Source of the DNA: Ornithinimicrobium laminariae
GTDB taxonomy: Bacteria > Actinomycetota > Actinomycetes > Actinomycetales > Dermatophilaceae
Direction: 5' to 3'
Assembly: GCF_019457945.1 (NCBI RefSeq)
Contig: NZ_JAHZSU010000003.1
Coordinates: 744,001 to 808,000, forward strand
Length of the DNA: 64,000 bases
Shown here: piece by piece, positions 42,128-50,995 of the stretch
How positions within the stretch are numbered: position 1 is the first letter of the stretch
Layout of the letters: each line of letters begins with the position of its first letter
The notes under the pieces: model-generated
The model's database searches: none
The model's input: only the letters and a program-made list of their open reading frames with translations
What the model was told of the DNA's origin: nothing
Made by a program: the position numbers and the translations under genes

Positions 42128-45100
42128 TCTCGATCCCCTTCAGGTTGGGCTGGGCAGGCCAATCGCACTGGGCAGGTGTTGCAGTGCGGGCCGACTTTGG
42201 CGAGAAAGCGATCCCCAGCCATACCGTCGGCGGTGTTGCGGACCAGGTTCTCTGCCCAGTCCGGCTCTTCGTCCATCGACAGGGCGACTTGCGGTTGTGA
42301 CAACGCTTTGATGCGGGTCCCCCCGATTTGGACGAGCGCAGATCCCGCGGATGTAGGTTGGGCTCCGGTTTCGTCGCGAAACGCACCGTGCTCCAAAGCG
42401 ACTTGATAGGCCCCCAATTGCGGGTGGCGCAGCAGATCAGCCTTAGAAGGCGCCGAGGTCCCCGTTTTGAGGTCAATAACGACGAAAGCACCATCAGCGT
42501 CACGCTCTAAACGGTCAACTTGCCCGCTCAGGCGAGCCCTGCCCACATCCGCCCTCCCAGAAATTTCGACCGCTACCAGTTGGCGGGTATTGCTGTCTCG
42601 GTAGCCGACATATCGCCTCAGCATGTCTTCGGCTTGACGATAGCCTCTGGCCGAAACCCAAGAATTGGCCAAGCGCAACTCACTCCACCGCTTAGCCAGC
42701 GTCTCGTTGAGCTCCGCGATCGAGCCTTGCGGGCTGTCGGCCACGATGGAGTGGACCAAGGTGCCGCGGGCCGCGCTTAAAGCGCCTTCAGCATCGCCGC
42801 CATGCGACTTCAACAACCAACGCAGTGAGCATTGGTTGAACTCCTCGATTTGGGACGGCGACACCTTGACTTGTCCTTCTGGGACACGCGGAGTGGTTGA
42901 CGAGGGCACCCGTGCGTCCCACCATTGATCCACGTCTGCGCCGCCAACACCGCGCTGCGCCAGCCAGTCAAGCAAGTCAGCATGCTGATCGCGGATCTGG
43001 GTCTCCCCGGCTTGGTGTGCCGTCACCAGGCCCCGGCGGGTGCTGGCGACCAACGTGCGCAGCGTCGGGGCCGCGGGGACACTCTGCACTTCACTCGGAT
43101 TGAACTCCGGGACGACGAGGTTCATAAAGGCCGAGGGCTGCTCGTCAGTGCTGGTCACGGCGGTCACAAGGAGTCGTGATGTCGCTCGACTTACCGCGAC
43201 ATAAAACTGCCGCAGCTCATCTGAACGCACTTGACTCTGGGCTGCTCGAACACCCTCGACCCCGGCAATGGGATGACCCCGCATGACCTCAACCAGGGAT
43301 TGCGCCCCGAGCAGAGTGTCTCGCAGCCGCAGATCGGGCCAGACCCCTTCTTGGAGCCCCACTACCGCGACGAAAGCCCACTCTCGACCGGCCGCGGTAA
43401 AGGGGGTCAACACCTCAACGGCATCTCTGGACTGCTCACGGGCGACCAAAGTGTCCGGCGCCAGATCTTGCGAAGCCATGTGGTTCAAAAAGGAGCGAGG
43501 CTCGGTGCGACGCAAACGAGAAGTGAAATCCTCCGCTGCCCCAAACAGGACGAGCACCGCGTCGAGAGCACGATCTGCACGCAAGCCAGCGGCGCCGCCG
43601 CCTAGCGCTTGGGCCTCCCATTCTGTGGCCAAACCTGACCGGTTCCAGATCTCCCAAAGCAACTGATGAGCGTTCAAGCCACGCTTCTTATACGCGGAGC
43701 GCCGTGATTGCAAGGCTTCACTTGCGCCACTGAGAACGTGAGCGACTCGGCGCACAGGCTCAAGGTCCGCGTCATCGGCGACCTCGGGGTCACGCAGCCA
43801 CTGTGGCTCCAGCAAGGCGGCCCGGATCAGCTCATCGCTGGTCGGCAAGACTTCATCACCAGTAGGTACGACCTCGTCCGCGCCTGCACGTTCAGAGCGC
43901 GCGAACGCGAAGGCGATTGGATTCATCTCTTCGGCACCTCTGGCACGAAGGGCGCGTCGCAAGCGACGCAGTTGCATCGGGTCAGCCCCTCCCAGTGGGG
44001 AGGTCACTAACTCCACCGCCTCATCGACGCTCAGGGCTGGTGTTTGACCATCAGCGATGCGCAACACCACCTGAAACGCCATCAGCAGGGGTCGCGTTGC
44101 CGGATCTTGCCGCAGCGGAACCCCAGGACGGGTCATCGCAACGGGCACCGAAGCCCCGGCAAAGGCCCGCCGTATCGCTTCGTGTTGCGAACCGGAGCGA
44201 GCGATAACAGCCATCTGAGACCACGGAATGCCCTCGGCGAGGTGAGCCCGCCGCATAGCTTGGGCCACATAAGCGGCTTCTTGAGCAGCGGTATGCAACG
44301 CGACGGCCACAGTCAGCGCCGTCGGCTCTTCGATATCGGGGGCGGGTGCCACCGGCGAAACATCGCGTTGCCGAGACTCTCCGCTCACACCGATGCGCGC
44401 TGACACGCGGGACATGACATCAGTAATTTGGCGGGGGTGTCGATGACTTTGGGTCATGACCAGCGTCGCTCGCTTTGACTGCACACAAGCGCGATGGAGA
44501 TCGTCAGCCAGCGCACGGAACCTCTCGGGTGCGGCCCCCCGAAACCCCTGCACAACAGCATCGCCATCACCAAGGAAAACCACGCTCATACCTGCGTGAT
44601 GCAGAGCCTGGATCAGGCGCGCAGCCGATGCCGTCAACTCTTGCGCATCATCGACCACCAACAGAGAAAGTGAGCCAGCGACCTTGCGGTGCAACTCAGG
44701 GTTGTCCCCTAGGGCCTGGGCAGCCGCTACCCCGATCCAGGCAGGGTCGAAAGAGCCAGGCGAGGCCAGTGCCGTCACCGAGTCGTACTCATCGAGCACT
44801 TCCGAAGCAGCGACCCAGACCTCACGGTTGTGCACGCGCCCCAGGCGCGCCAACTCATCGCCGGAGACCCCCAGCTCCACCGCTCGCATCAACAGGTCAC
44901 GCAGCTGGTCTCTAAAGCCTTGGGTCGCCAAGGCTCCTTCAACGTCGCTCGGCCACAGCGGACCCTCGACCTCTCCCGATGCGTGGCCGACCAAGAGATC
45001 GCGCAGAATGCCGTCCTGCTCGGGCCCAGTCATCAGGCGGGGCTCCGCCTCGCCCACCTCGGCCGCGGCTGCGCGCAGTATCGCGAAGGCGAGGGATGAG

Positions 45101-45357
45101 GGGGTGCGCACCAACGGCTCAATGTGCGTGCCGGGAGTCTGCTGGGAAAGGCGGGTGCGTAGCCGACCTGCCAAAACCCGGCTTGGCGAAAGCACCAGCG
45201 TGGAATCTAGGGAGCGTCCGGCGCTGGCATGGTCATCAACCAACCGAAGTGCCGCGGTGGTTTTGCCGGTCCCTGGCGCGCCCACGACGGTCGCGATCAC
45301 TGGAGCACCGTCAGCCGAAAGCAGCGTGCGCAGTTGGGCCAGAGAATCCAGGTTCAT
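42124..45357 (-). CDS. adnA: AdnA helicase-nuclease subunit of AdnAB
   Basis: Partner of AdnB. Walker A GAPGTGKTT at residues 26-34. The Walker B region reads LLVVDDAQELTA rather than DExxD, in line with a weaker motor subunit. The C-terminal nuclease carries VVIDLKTG and the four cysteines of an iron-sulfur clasp: one in FNQCSLRWLL and three in HCNTCPVRLAC. 1077 residues. ATG 45357 lies 6 bases after TCGAAT; no Shine-Dalgarno site is visible. Confidence 0.94.
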   Translation of the reverse strand: MNLDSLAQLRTLLSADGAPVIATVVGAPGTGKTTAALRLVDDHASAGRSLDSTLVLSPSRVLAGRLRTRLSQQTPGTHIEPLVRTPSSLAFAILRAAAAEVGEAEPRLMTGPEQDGILRDLLVGHASGEVEGPLWPSDVEGALATQGFRDQLRDLLMRAVELGVSGDELARLGRVHNREVWVAASEVLDEYDSVTALASPGSFDPAWIGVAAAQALGDNPELHRKVAGSLSLLVVDDAQELTASAARLIQALHHAGMSVVFLGDGDAVVQGFRGAAPERFRALADDLHRACVQSKRATLVMTQSHRHPRQITDVMSRVSARIGVSGESRQRDVSPVAPAPDIEEPTALTVAVALHTAAQEAAYVAQAMRRAHLAEGIPWSQMAVIARSGSQHEAIRRAFAGASVPVAMTRPGVPLRQDPATRPLLMAFQVVLRIADGQTPALSVDEAVELVTSPLGGADPMQLRRLRRALRARGAEEMNPIAFAFARSERAGADEVVPTGDEVLPTSDELIRAALLEPQWLRDPEVADDADLEPVRRVAHVLSGASEALQSRRSAYKKRGLNAHQLLWEIWNRSGLATEWEAQALGGGAAGLRADRALDAVLVLFGAAEDFTSRLRRTEPRSFLNHMASQDLAPDTLVAREQSRDAVEVLTPFTAAGREWAFVAVVGLQEGVWPDLRLRDTLLGAQSLVEVMRGHPIAGVEGVRAAQSQVRSDELRQFYVAVSRATSRLLVTAVTSTDEQPSAFMNLVVPEFNPSEVQSVPAAPTLRTLVASTRRGLVTAHQAGETQIRDQHADLLDWLAQRGVGGADVDQWWDARVPSSTTPRVPEGQVKVSPSQIEEFNQCSLRWLLKSHGGDAEGALSAARGTLVHSIVADSPQGSIAELNETLAKRWSELRLANSWVSARGYRQAEDMLRRYVGYRDSNTRQLVAVEISGRADVGRARLSGQVDRLERDADGAFVVIDLKTGTSAPSKADLLRHPQLGAYQVALEHGAFRDETGAQPTSAGSALVQIGGTRIKALSQPQVALSMDEEPDWAENLVRNTADGMAGDRFLAKVGPHCNTCPVRLACPAQPEGDRE

Positions 45358-45388
45358 AGGGCTATTCGACCAGAGGCCACTGACATGC

Positions 45389-45697
45389 CTAGCTCGGGCC
45401 AGACCAGCGAGCTAGCGCGAGGTCAACGCGATCTCCTTGCTTGCGCAACGGCGTGCCTTCGTCTCGATAGTGTTCAAGCGCTTCGTCTTCGTGGCCTTGC
45501 GGTGGCAGCCCACCAGCACGCAAGACTCGCCACCAGGCGACTTCCGATCCGTAGTGCGCCATGACCCAACCAACGAGCCGTGGATGCCCCCGCCCAATGT
45601 ACTCAGCCACGTCTCCATAGGTCATGACTTTTGCGCTGGGAACATGCTCTACGGCAGCTAGGACTGCGTCCACAAAATCACTGTGAGACCGATTCAT
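45389..45697 (-). CDS. Alkyltransferase-like protein (ATL, MGMT family without active Cys)
   Basis: 102-residue member of the O6-alkylguanine transferase DNA-binding fold: TYGDVAEYIGRGHPRLVGWVMAHYG. The MGMT active site PCHRV is replaced by WWRVLRAGG, so the acceptor Cys is absent. ATL proteins bind O6-alkylguanine and flag it for nucleotide excision repair rather than repairing it. ATG 45697 has GGGAGAG upstream; an ATG at 45742 would add 15 residues without a ribosome site. It neighbours adnA and uvrD2, other repair genes. Confidence 0.85.
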   Translation of the reverse strand: MNRSHSDFVDAVLAAVEHVPSAKVMTYGDVAEYIGRGHPRLVGWVMAHYGSEVAWWRVLRAGGLPPQGHEDEALEHYRDEGTPLRKQGDRVDLALARWSGPS

Positions 45698-45775
45698 CTC
45701 TCTCCCAAGGTAAGTGGTAAAAACAGGTTCGATGGCTTCCATTAGGATGATGGGACCACAGAGGGAGATTCAACC

Positions 45776-46417
45776 GTGACCGTAGATCCGAATACTCCTC
45801 GTCAACGGCTTAGTCGCGCCGAGCGGCGAGCACAATTGTTGGGCGCAGCCCGCGATACTTTCGCCCACGCGGGCTATCACGCCACTGCCATGGACGACAT
45901 TGCTGAACGTGCTGGCGTATCAAAGCCGGTGCTCTACCAGCACTTCACTAGCAAGATTGAACTTTACTTGGCCCTGCTGGATCAGCAGGTCGAAACCCTG
46001 GTGACGCTGATTCACAGCGCCCTTCGATCTACTGACGACAATGAGCAGCGCCTTGCCGCAACAGTTGAGGCCTACTTCGAATTTGTCGACACGCCAGAGG
46101 GCGCCTATCGACTGGTTTTCGAATCTGACTTCGTGGCTGAGCCAGACGTCAAGAACAGAGTCGAGTCGGTGACCGACCTGTGCGCGAGCGCAATTGGTGA
46201 AGTTGTTTCCGAAGACACCGGGTTGGACAAAGACGAAGCATTCCTGATCGGTGTCTGCTTGGCCGGGTCCGCTCAAGCGTGCGCTGCCCGCTGGGTTGCT
46301 CTGGGCCGTGCCGTGCCCCGCGACCGGGCCGCGGCCCTTGTGACTAGCCTCGGTTGGCGTGGGTTGACCTCGCTGCCACTCACCCGCGATGAAGTCCACG
46401 CCTTGGGAAGCGATTAA
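45776..46417 (+). CDS. TetR family transcriptional regulator
   Basis: 213 residues. An N-terminal TetR DNA-binding domain (about 14-62) contains RRAQLLGAARDTFAHAGYHATAMDDIAERAGVSKPVLYQHFTSK. The C-terminal ligand domain resembles the mycobacterial regulator at the same place (Rv3208). AGGGAG lies upstream of GTG 45776. It is divergent from the ATL gene with 78 bases between and followed by DUF3107; its targets are unknown. Confidence 0.9.
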   Translation: MTVDPNTPRQRLSRAERRAQLLGAARDTFAHAGYHATAMDDIAERAGVSKPVLYQHFTSKIELYLALLDQQVETLVTLIHSALRSTDDNEQRLAATVEAYFEFVDTPEGAYRLVFESDFVAEPDVKNRVESVTDLCASAIGEVVSEDTGLDKDEAFLIGVCLAGSAQACAARWVALGRAVPRDRAAALVTSLGWRGLTSLPLTRDEVHALGSD

Positions 46418-46438
46418 CCTAGCCAGGCGTTGTACTTG

Positions 46439-46484
46439 TGTCACGGTTTTGCGTGACAGGACGTCCCTCCCGACAACGTCGGGA
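46439..46484 (+). promoter_or_regulatory. Two leader hairpins before the DUF3107 gene
   Basis: TGTCACG-GTTTTG-CGTGACA (46439-46458) and TCCCGAC-AAC-GTCGGGA (46468-46484) are two perfect 7-bp hairpins between the TetR stop and the CTGGAGG ribosome site. They may control read-through or mRNA stability. Confidence 0.4.
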
Positions 46485-46502
46485 TCAATCTGGAGGTATG
46501 CA

Positions 46503-46727
46503 GTGGAAGTACGTATCGGTGTGCGCAACGTCGCCCGCGAGGTCTCCTTCGAGTCCGCTCAGACGCCCAGCGAAGTTGCTGCTCTGGTAGATGAGGCACT
46601 GGCCTCGTCGTCATCCACCTTGAAGCTCGAGGACGAGAAGGGCCGCGTCGTCGTCGTGCCCGTTCAGGCTTTGGGCTATGTCGAAATCGGCGCACCTGAG
46701 AAGGGCACCGTCGGCTTCGGCCGCTAG
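46503..46727 (+). CDS. DUF3107 family protein (TB9.4-like)
   Basis: 74-residue cytosolic protein conserved in actinobacteria. It begins VEVRIGVRNVAREVSFES and ends YVEIGAPEKGTVGFGR, as in the family. GTG 46503 has CTGGAGG upstream; a longer frame reaching into the TetR gene is rejected. Function unknown. It follows the TetR gene, as Rv3208A follows Rv3208. Confidence 0.9.
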   Translation: MEVRIGVRNVAREVSFESAQTPSEVAALVDEALASSSSTLKLEDEKGRVVVVPVQALGYVEIGAPEKGTVGFGR

Positions 46728-46731
46728 AGAC

Positions 46732-46986
46732 ATGTCGATCACTGTGCTGATCGCCCTCTTCGTGGGCCTTTTGATTGGCGGGCTAGTCCCGGCGGTCATT
46801 CCCACGAAGGGGGAGGTCAACACGATCGCCAGCATTATTCTCGGAGCAACCAGCGCAGCTATCGCAACGCTGTCCATGATGCTCGCTACCGAGCCCACCG
46901 GCTTTGACATCGCTGCGATCGGCGCTGGCGCCGCGGCAGCGATTGTTGCCTGCGCAATCTTCGCGCCGCTTTCAGGCCGTCCTTAG
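46732..46986 (+). CDS. Small membrane protein, unrecognised
   Basis: 84 residues, very hydrophobic, with two or three transmembrane segments: ITVLIALFVGLLIGGLVPAV, TIASIILGATSAAIATLSMM and IAAIGAGAAAAIVACAIF. The general look recalls GlsB/YeaQ/YmgE-type small membrane proteins, but I cannot assign it. ATG 46732 lies 4 bases after the DUF3107 stop, so the genes are co-transcribed; no good ribosome site is seen beyond the coding end of DUF3107. Confidence 0.65.
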   Translation: MSITVLIALFVGLLIGGLVPAVIPTKGEVNTIASIILGATSAAIATLSMMLATEPTGFDIAAIGAGAAAAIVACAIFAPLSGRP

Positions 46987-46996
46987 GTGACGGCCC

Positions 46997-47683
46997 TCAG
47001 CTGGCGAGGCCGACCTTGCGCATCCGAATGGTGTGACCCTCGGTGAGGCGCGTGAGCATCCGGCCCAACTCCACGAGGTCAGCCTGCTCATCCTCTTGCT
47101 CCCATGCCCCAATCAGCAGGGCAGCAAGGGCGTCGTGATCAGCTGCGACGTGCTGGGTTTGAGCAATCGCCTCGCCCACTAGACGCCGACCCCACAGGGC
47201 CAATCGACCCGCTGACGTGGGGTTTTCCTGTATCGCACGGCGCAATAGATCGGCCAAGGCCTGGCTTTGACCACGGTCATCCAAAACCGCATCCACGACG
47301 GCTCGCGTGGCCGGATCCACTCGCCTGGCCACCTCTCGATAGAAGTCCCTGGCGATTTCGTCTCCCACATAGGCTTTGACCAAACCTTCAAGCCAGTCTT
47401 TGCTGGGAGTGCGTTCATGAAACTGATCAACGGCCGCCACAAAAGGCTGCATCAGGACATCTATGTCGGCACCTGCCTGCGAAATATGCGCATTTAAGTT
47501 GTCAAAGTTTTGCCACGCTCGAGCACTAATCGATCCGAGTGTGATCTGTAGCGAAAGCGTCGGCGCACTCTGTGCATCTGCCGCCACACGCAAATAACCG
47601 CTGAGCTCCGCATAGGCCAAGGCACCGAGTAATTCCTCAACGGCCTGGGTGTATGTCGGGTCGCCCGCTGGGTCGTGATTCAT
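46997..47683 (-). CDS. Ferritin-like fold protein (MiaE_2 type)
   Basis: 228 residues, mostly helical. It has ALAYAELSGYLRVAADA near residues 17-33, KAYVGDEIARDFYREVARRVDPATR in the middle, and HVAADHDALAALLIGAWEQEDEQ near the end. This is the actinobacterial ferritin-like family related to tRNA hydroxylase MiaE (PF13794). Some metal-binding Glu/His are recognisable, but the iron site is not certain. ATG 47683 follows TAGCGT by 6 bases. Function unknown; Rv3210c holds the same place. Confidence 0.8.
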   Translation of the reverse strand: MNHDPAGDPTYTQAVEELLGALAYAELSGYLRVAADAQSAPTLSLQITLGSISARAWQNFDNLNAHISQAGADIDVLMQPFVAAVDQFHERTPSKDWLEGLVKAYVGDEIARDFYREVARRVDPATRAVVDAVLDDRGQSQALADLLRRAIQENPTSAGRLALWGRRLVGEAIAQTQHVAADHDALAALLIGAWEQEDEQADLVELGRMLTRLTEGHTIRMRKVGLAS

Positions 47684-47689
47684 ACCTCT

Positions 47690-47695
47690 ACGCTA
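47690..47695 (-). promoter_or_regulatory. Putative leaderless -10 of the ferritin-like gene (TAGCGT)
   Basis: TAGCGT on the minus strand, AGAGGT, then ATG 47683. Confidence 0.55.
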
Positions 47696-47714
47696 CTGCG
47701 GCATACACTCAGTA

Positions 47715-47743
47715 GTGACACGGTGCCCGGTCGGCACGATAGA
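47715..47743 (+). promoter_or_regulatory. Putative rhlE promoter
   Basis: GTGACA (47715-47720), 17 bases, GATAGA (47738-47743). A perfect 7-bp hairpin (GGCTGCT-AAG-AGCAGCC, 47746-47762) lies at or near the transcription start in an 80-90 base leader. Confidence 0.4.
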
Positions 47744-47832
47744 GGGGCTGCTAAGAGCAGCCAAAAGCAGAAAAATCCCGATCGGCCCGACCTACGCGCG
47801 TCCCAGCGATGCGCTCACCGATTTGAGGATTC

Positions 47833-49332
47833 ATGGAAGAAACCCGCACCTTTGCCGATTTCGGCATTCATGCAGACATCGTTGCTGCCCTTGAGGCGCA
47901 CAAGATCACTCATCCTTTCCCGATCCAGGCAATGACCTTGCCGGTCGCTTTGGATGGACACGACATCATCGGACAGGCCAAGACCGGAACGGGCAAGACC
48001 CTCGGTTTCGGCATCCCGATCCTGCAGCGCGTGACCTCGCCGACCGATGACGGGTTCGCAACCCTTGAAGGCGCTGGCAAGCCACAGGCATTGGCCGTGG
48101 CCCCCACGCGTGAGTTGGCTGTCCAGGTCGCCCAGGACCTCACCCGCGCAGCCGCTGGCCGTGGCATCCGCATTCTGACGGTTTATGGCGGTCGTGCCTA
48201 CGAGCCACAAATCGATGCGTTGAATGCTGGCATCGAGGTCGTCGTCGGCACCCCCGGCCGCTTGATTGACCTGGCCGAGAAGGGCCACCTCTCGCTTGCA
48301 CACTGCCGCATCGCTGTGTTGGACGAAGCGGACGAAATGCTTGACCTCGGCTTCTTGCCCGATGTTGAAAAGCTGCTCAACATGACTCCCGCCGGTCGCC
48401 AGACCATGCTGTTCAGCGCGACCATGCCCGGCGCCGTGGTGGCACTTGCCCGTAGTTACATGACCCAGCCCACCCACATTCGGGCGATTAGCGAAGATGA
48501 CTCGGGTCAAACCGTTGCTGCTGTGGAGCAGTTCGTGTTCCGCGCACACGCGATGGACAAGGTCGAGATGCTGGCCCGCATCATGCAGGCTCGTGGACGT
48601 GGCCTGAGCATCGTCTTCACTCGCACCAAGCGGACCGCAGCCAAAGTTGCCGATGAGTTAGCCGATCGCGGCTTCGCGGCCGCGGCCATTCATGGTGACC
48701 TCGGGCAGGGCGCTCGCGAGCAGGCTCTACGCGCATTCCGCAATGGCAAGGTCGACATCTTGGTGGCGACCGACGTCGCTGCTCGGGGGATCGACGTCGA
48801 GGCAGTGACCCACGTGGTCAACTTTCAGTGCCCCGAAGACGAAAAGACCTACCTGCACCGCATCGGCCGCACGGGCCGCGCCGGGGCGACCGGTGTCGCT
48901 GTCACGTTCGTCGACTGGGATGACCTGCACCGCTGGGTGCAGATCAACAAGGCGCTTGACCTGGGCATCCCCGACCCCGAGGAGACCTACTCTTCATCGC
49001 CGCACCTGTTCAGCCAGTTGGATATCCCCGAGGGCACGACTGGGTCGCTGCCAAGGTCTTCGCGTACTCGGGCGGGTCTTGGCGCCGAGCACGTCGAAGA
49101 CATCGAAGGAAAGCCCGCTGGCCGCCCCAAGGGCGGACTGGGTAACCAGGCCGGTCGCGGTCAGCGCAAGACGGGCAATCGCTCCGCGTCAGGTGGAGCC
49201 AACAAGGGTGAAAGTGCGCCCCGAGCCGCCAAGCCGCGAACCGAACGCACCACGACCACCGATGGCAAGGTTCGCCGCCGTCGCCGCCGTGGCGGAGCAG
49301 CAAACTCTTCCAAGACAGCCGCCGAGAGCTAA
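47833..49332 (+). CDS. rhlE: DEAD-box RNA helicase RhlE
   Basis: ATP-dependent RNA helicase for ribosome assembly and mRNA turnover. Q motif FADFGIHADIVAALEAHKITHPFPIQ, Walker A AKTGTGKT at 49-56, DEAD box VLDEADEMLDLG, SAT motif FSATMPG, and the C-terminal RecA lobe with ATDVAARGIDVEAVTHVVNFQCPEDEKTYLHRIGRTGR. The tail of about 110 residues is basic and Gly/Ala-rich, suited to RNA binding. GAGG lies upstream of ATG. 499 residues. Confidence 0.94.
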   Translation: MEETRTFADFGIHADIVAALEAHKITHPFPIQAMTLPVALDGHDIIGQAKTGTGKTLGFGIPILQRVTSPTDDGFATLEGAGKPQALAVAPTRELAVQVAQDLTRAAAGRGIRILTVYGGRAYEPQIDALNAGIEVVVGTPGRLIDLAEKGHLSLAHCRIAVLDEADEMLDLGFLPDVEKLLNMTPAGRQTMLFSATMPGAVVALARSYMTQPTHIRAISEDDSGQTVAAVEQFVFRAHAMDKVEMLARIMQARGRGLSIVFTRTKRTAAKVADELADRGFAAAAIHGDLGQGAREQALRAFRNGKVDILVATDVAARGIDVEAVTHVVNFQCPEDEKTYLHRIGRTGRAGATGVAVTFVDWDDLHRWVQINKALDLGIPDPEETYSSSPHLFSQLDIPEGTTGSLPRSSRTRAGLGAEHVEDIEGKPAGRPKGGLGNQAGRGQRKTGNRSASGGANKGESAPRAAKPRTERTTTTDGKVRRRRRRGGAANSSKTAAES

Positions 49333-49344
49333 CCAGCCCGGCTG

Positions 49345-50229
49345 CTAAGCGCGTGTCGGCAAGGCACCGGTTCCCATCAGAGGGGAGCCGGTGCCTTGTT
49401 GCATGAGTGCCTCTAGCACCTCAAGGCTGCTGGTGTTCTCAGCGAGCGCATTGAGCTTGCCCGTGCCGTGATAGTCACTCGATCCGGTGACCAGCAAGCC
49501 CAGCGTGGCCGCCAACTGACGGGCGTGCTTCCGCGCTGCCTCATCGTGATCGCGGTGGTCAGCCTCTAAGCCGGCCAAGCCAGCCTCGGTGAGTTCGTGG
49601 ATTACCGCGTCACTGACGACCCGCCCGCGCAGAGACGCAAACGGGTGGGCCATCACTGGCACTCCCCCCGCGGCCCTAATCATCTGGACCACATCAACCG
49701 GATCGGGCGCATCTACGGGCAGATAGTAGGGCTTTCCGGCCCCAAGAATCTGCGCAAAAGCCTCGTCGCGGTTCGCGAAGTGCCCCGCTCGCACCAGCGC
49801 GTCTGCGAGGTGTGGTCGCCCCAGCGTGGCCCCCGGTTGGGCGTGTGCCAGCATCTCCGCTAGCTCAACGCGAAAACCGTCTTTGCGCAGCAGGTCAACC
49901 TGGCGACGTAGCCGATCTGCTCGAAACTCTCGGACTTGCTCCATGGAGCCGAGGAAGGCGGCTGAGAGCGGATCGGGGCGATAGGCCAGCATGTGGACCG
50001 AGATGCCCAGTGCGGTCTTGCAAGAGACCTCGATGCCTGGCACCAATAGCAGTCCAACTTCGCTTGCCACCGCATCCGCCTCAGCCCAGCCCGAGGCGAC
50101 GTCGTGATCCGTGAGTGCCACGACATCCAGTCCCGCTTGAGATGCCGACCTGACCACATCGCCCGGGCTCTGCGTGCCGTCACTGTGGTTGGAATGAGTA
50201 TGAAGGTCAATCACGGGAGCCAATGCCAT
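49345..50229 (-). CDS. PHP domain metal-dependent phosphoesterase
   Basis: PHP fold with metal-binding motif DLHTHSNHSDGTQSP at the N-terminus, LTDHDV, PGIEVSC, GRPHLADALV, MAHPFAS and SSDYHG. Family members act as 3',5'-nucleoside bisphosphate phosphatases or 5'-3' exoribonucleases (RNase AM/YciV type). 294 residues. ATG 50229 lies 6 bases after TACCGT; upstream in-frame starts have no ribosome site. A terminator for convergent rhlE falls inside its last codons. Confidence 0.87.
   Translation of the reverse strand: MALAPVIDLHTHSNHSDGTQSPGDVVRSASQAGLDVVALTDHDVASGWAEADAVASEVGLLLVPGIEVSCKTALGISVHMLAYRPDPLSAAFLGSMEQVREFRADRLRRQVDLLRKDGFRVELAEMLAHAQPGATLGRPHLADALVRAGHFANRDEAFAQILGAGKPYYLPVDAPDPVDVVQMIRAAGGVPVMAHPFASLRGRVVSDAVIHELTEAGLAGLEADHRDHDEAARKHARQLAATLGLLVTGSSDYHGTGKLNALAENTSSLEVLEALMQQGTGSPLMGTGALPTRA
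49361..49397 (+). terminator. rhlE terminator lying inside the PHP gene end
   Basis: AAGGCACCGGTTCC (49361-49374) pairs with GGAGCCGGTGCCTT (49384-49397), 14 bp with one G-T, followed by GTTG on the plus strand. It overlaps codons near the C-terminus of the PHP gene. Confidence 0.65.
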
Positions 50230-50235
50230 TTGCTC

Positions 50236-50241
50236 ACGGTA
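50236..50241 (-). promoter_or_regulatory. Putative leaderless -10 of the PHP gene (TACCGT)
   Basis: TACCGT on the minus strand, GAGCAA, then ATG 50229. Confidence 0.5.
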
Positions 50242-50318
50242 AACCACGCACAGGCATACTCAAGGAGGGGCACCTATGCTGCCTGCAGGATCTAAGTCAC
50301 CAACTGAGGAGAGTTTCA

Positions 50319-50969
50319 ATGACACGACGTCGCTATTTTTGGGCTGGGTCGGCGTTGGCAGCCACCCTGGTCATTGCAGGCTGCAGCAGCGATTCCGGCG
50401 ATGTCAACGACGCGACCACCAGCACGGCTTCCGACGACGTCGCGGCCACGAGCGCGCCCGCCGATGCAGCCACTGCGACCTCCGACGCGGCGGCAGACAC
50501 GGCCGCTGTCACAGCCGAACCGACAGCCGACGTGGAAGCCCTAACCGCATCCGATGACACCTTCACCATCAATATGCCCGTCGATTGGTCAGACGCTGGC
50601 GAGGCGGCTGGCGAGGCGGCTGTCCTGGCTACCCGCTCCGATGAGCCGCTCAGCGACTTCTTCAACAACGTCGTCGTGGTCAAGGACGAGCCCCTGGATG
50701 ACTTGGAGCAGTCCATCGCGGACACCGGTGAAGAGCTGGCTGGCAGCGAAGGCACCTCGGAGGTGCTGGACGCTATCGAGGTTGATGGCAAGGAAGCGCT
50801 CGGCCTGCGCGTCGAGCGCACGCAGAGCGATGTCGAGCTCGTCCAGGTGCAACGGTGGGTTGAACACGACGGCTCGCTGTTTGTCATCGTGCTCTCCTCA
50901 ACACCTGAGGGTGCCGACGCAGCCGAGTCCGACTTTGCCGACATCCTCGACTCTTGGAACTGGGAGTAA
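50319..50969 (+). CDS. Secreted lipoprotein, LpqN-like
   Basis: 216 residues. The N-terminus MTRRRYFWAGSALAATLVIAGCSS has a signal peptide and lipobox (IAGC, Cys22). An Ala/Thr/Asp-rich linker follows to about residue 85, then a compact domain (FTINMPVDWSDAG ... VQRWVEHDGSLFVIVLSS ... ADILDSWNWE) resembling the LpqN/PsbP-like fold. Function unknown, outside the membrane. GAGGAGAG lies upstream of ATG 50319. A second, stronger ribosome site 50 bases upstream serves an overlapping frame. Confidence 0.75.
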   Translation: MTRRRYFWAGSALAATLVIAGCSSDSGDVNDATTSTASDDVAATSAPADAATATSDAAADTAAVTAEPTADVEALTASDDTFTINMPVDWSDAGEAAGEAAVLATRSDEPLSDFFNNVVVVKDEPLDDLEQSIADTGEELAGSEGTSEVLDAIEVDGKEALGLRVERTQSDVELVQVQRWVEHDGSLFVIVLSSTPEGADAAESDFADILDSWNWE

Positions 50970-50995
50970 CACCCAGCCCCTAGCCACCAAGGTTG

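Noticed and set aside
35978..45357. Possible defence island because of several helicase-nuclease genes
   Set aside because: UvrD2, NudC and AdnAB are core actinobacterial genes in their usual order; no restriction, toxin or abortive-infection genes accompany them.
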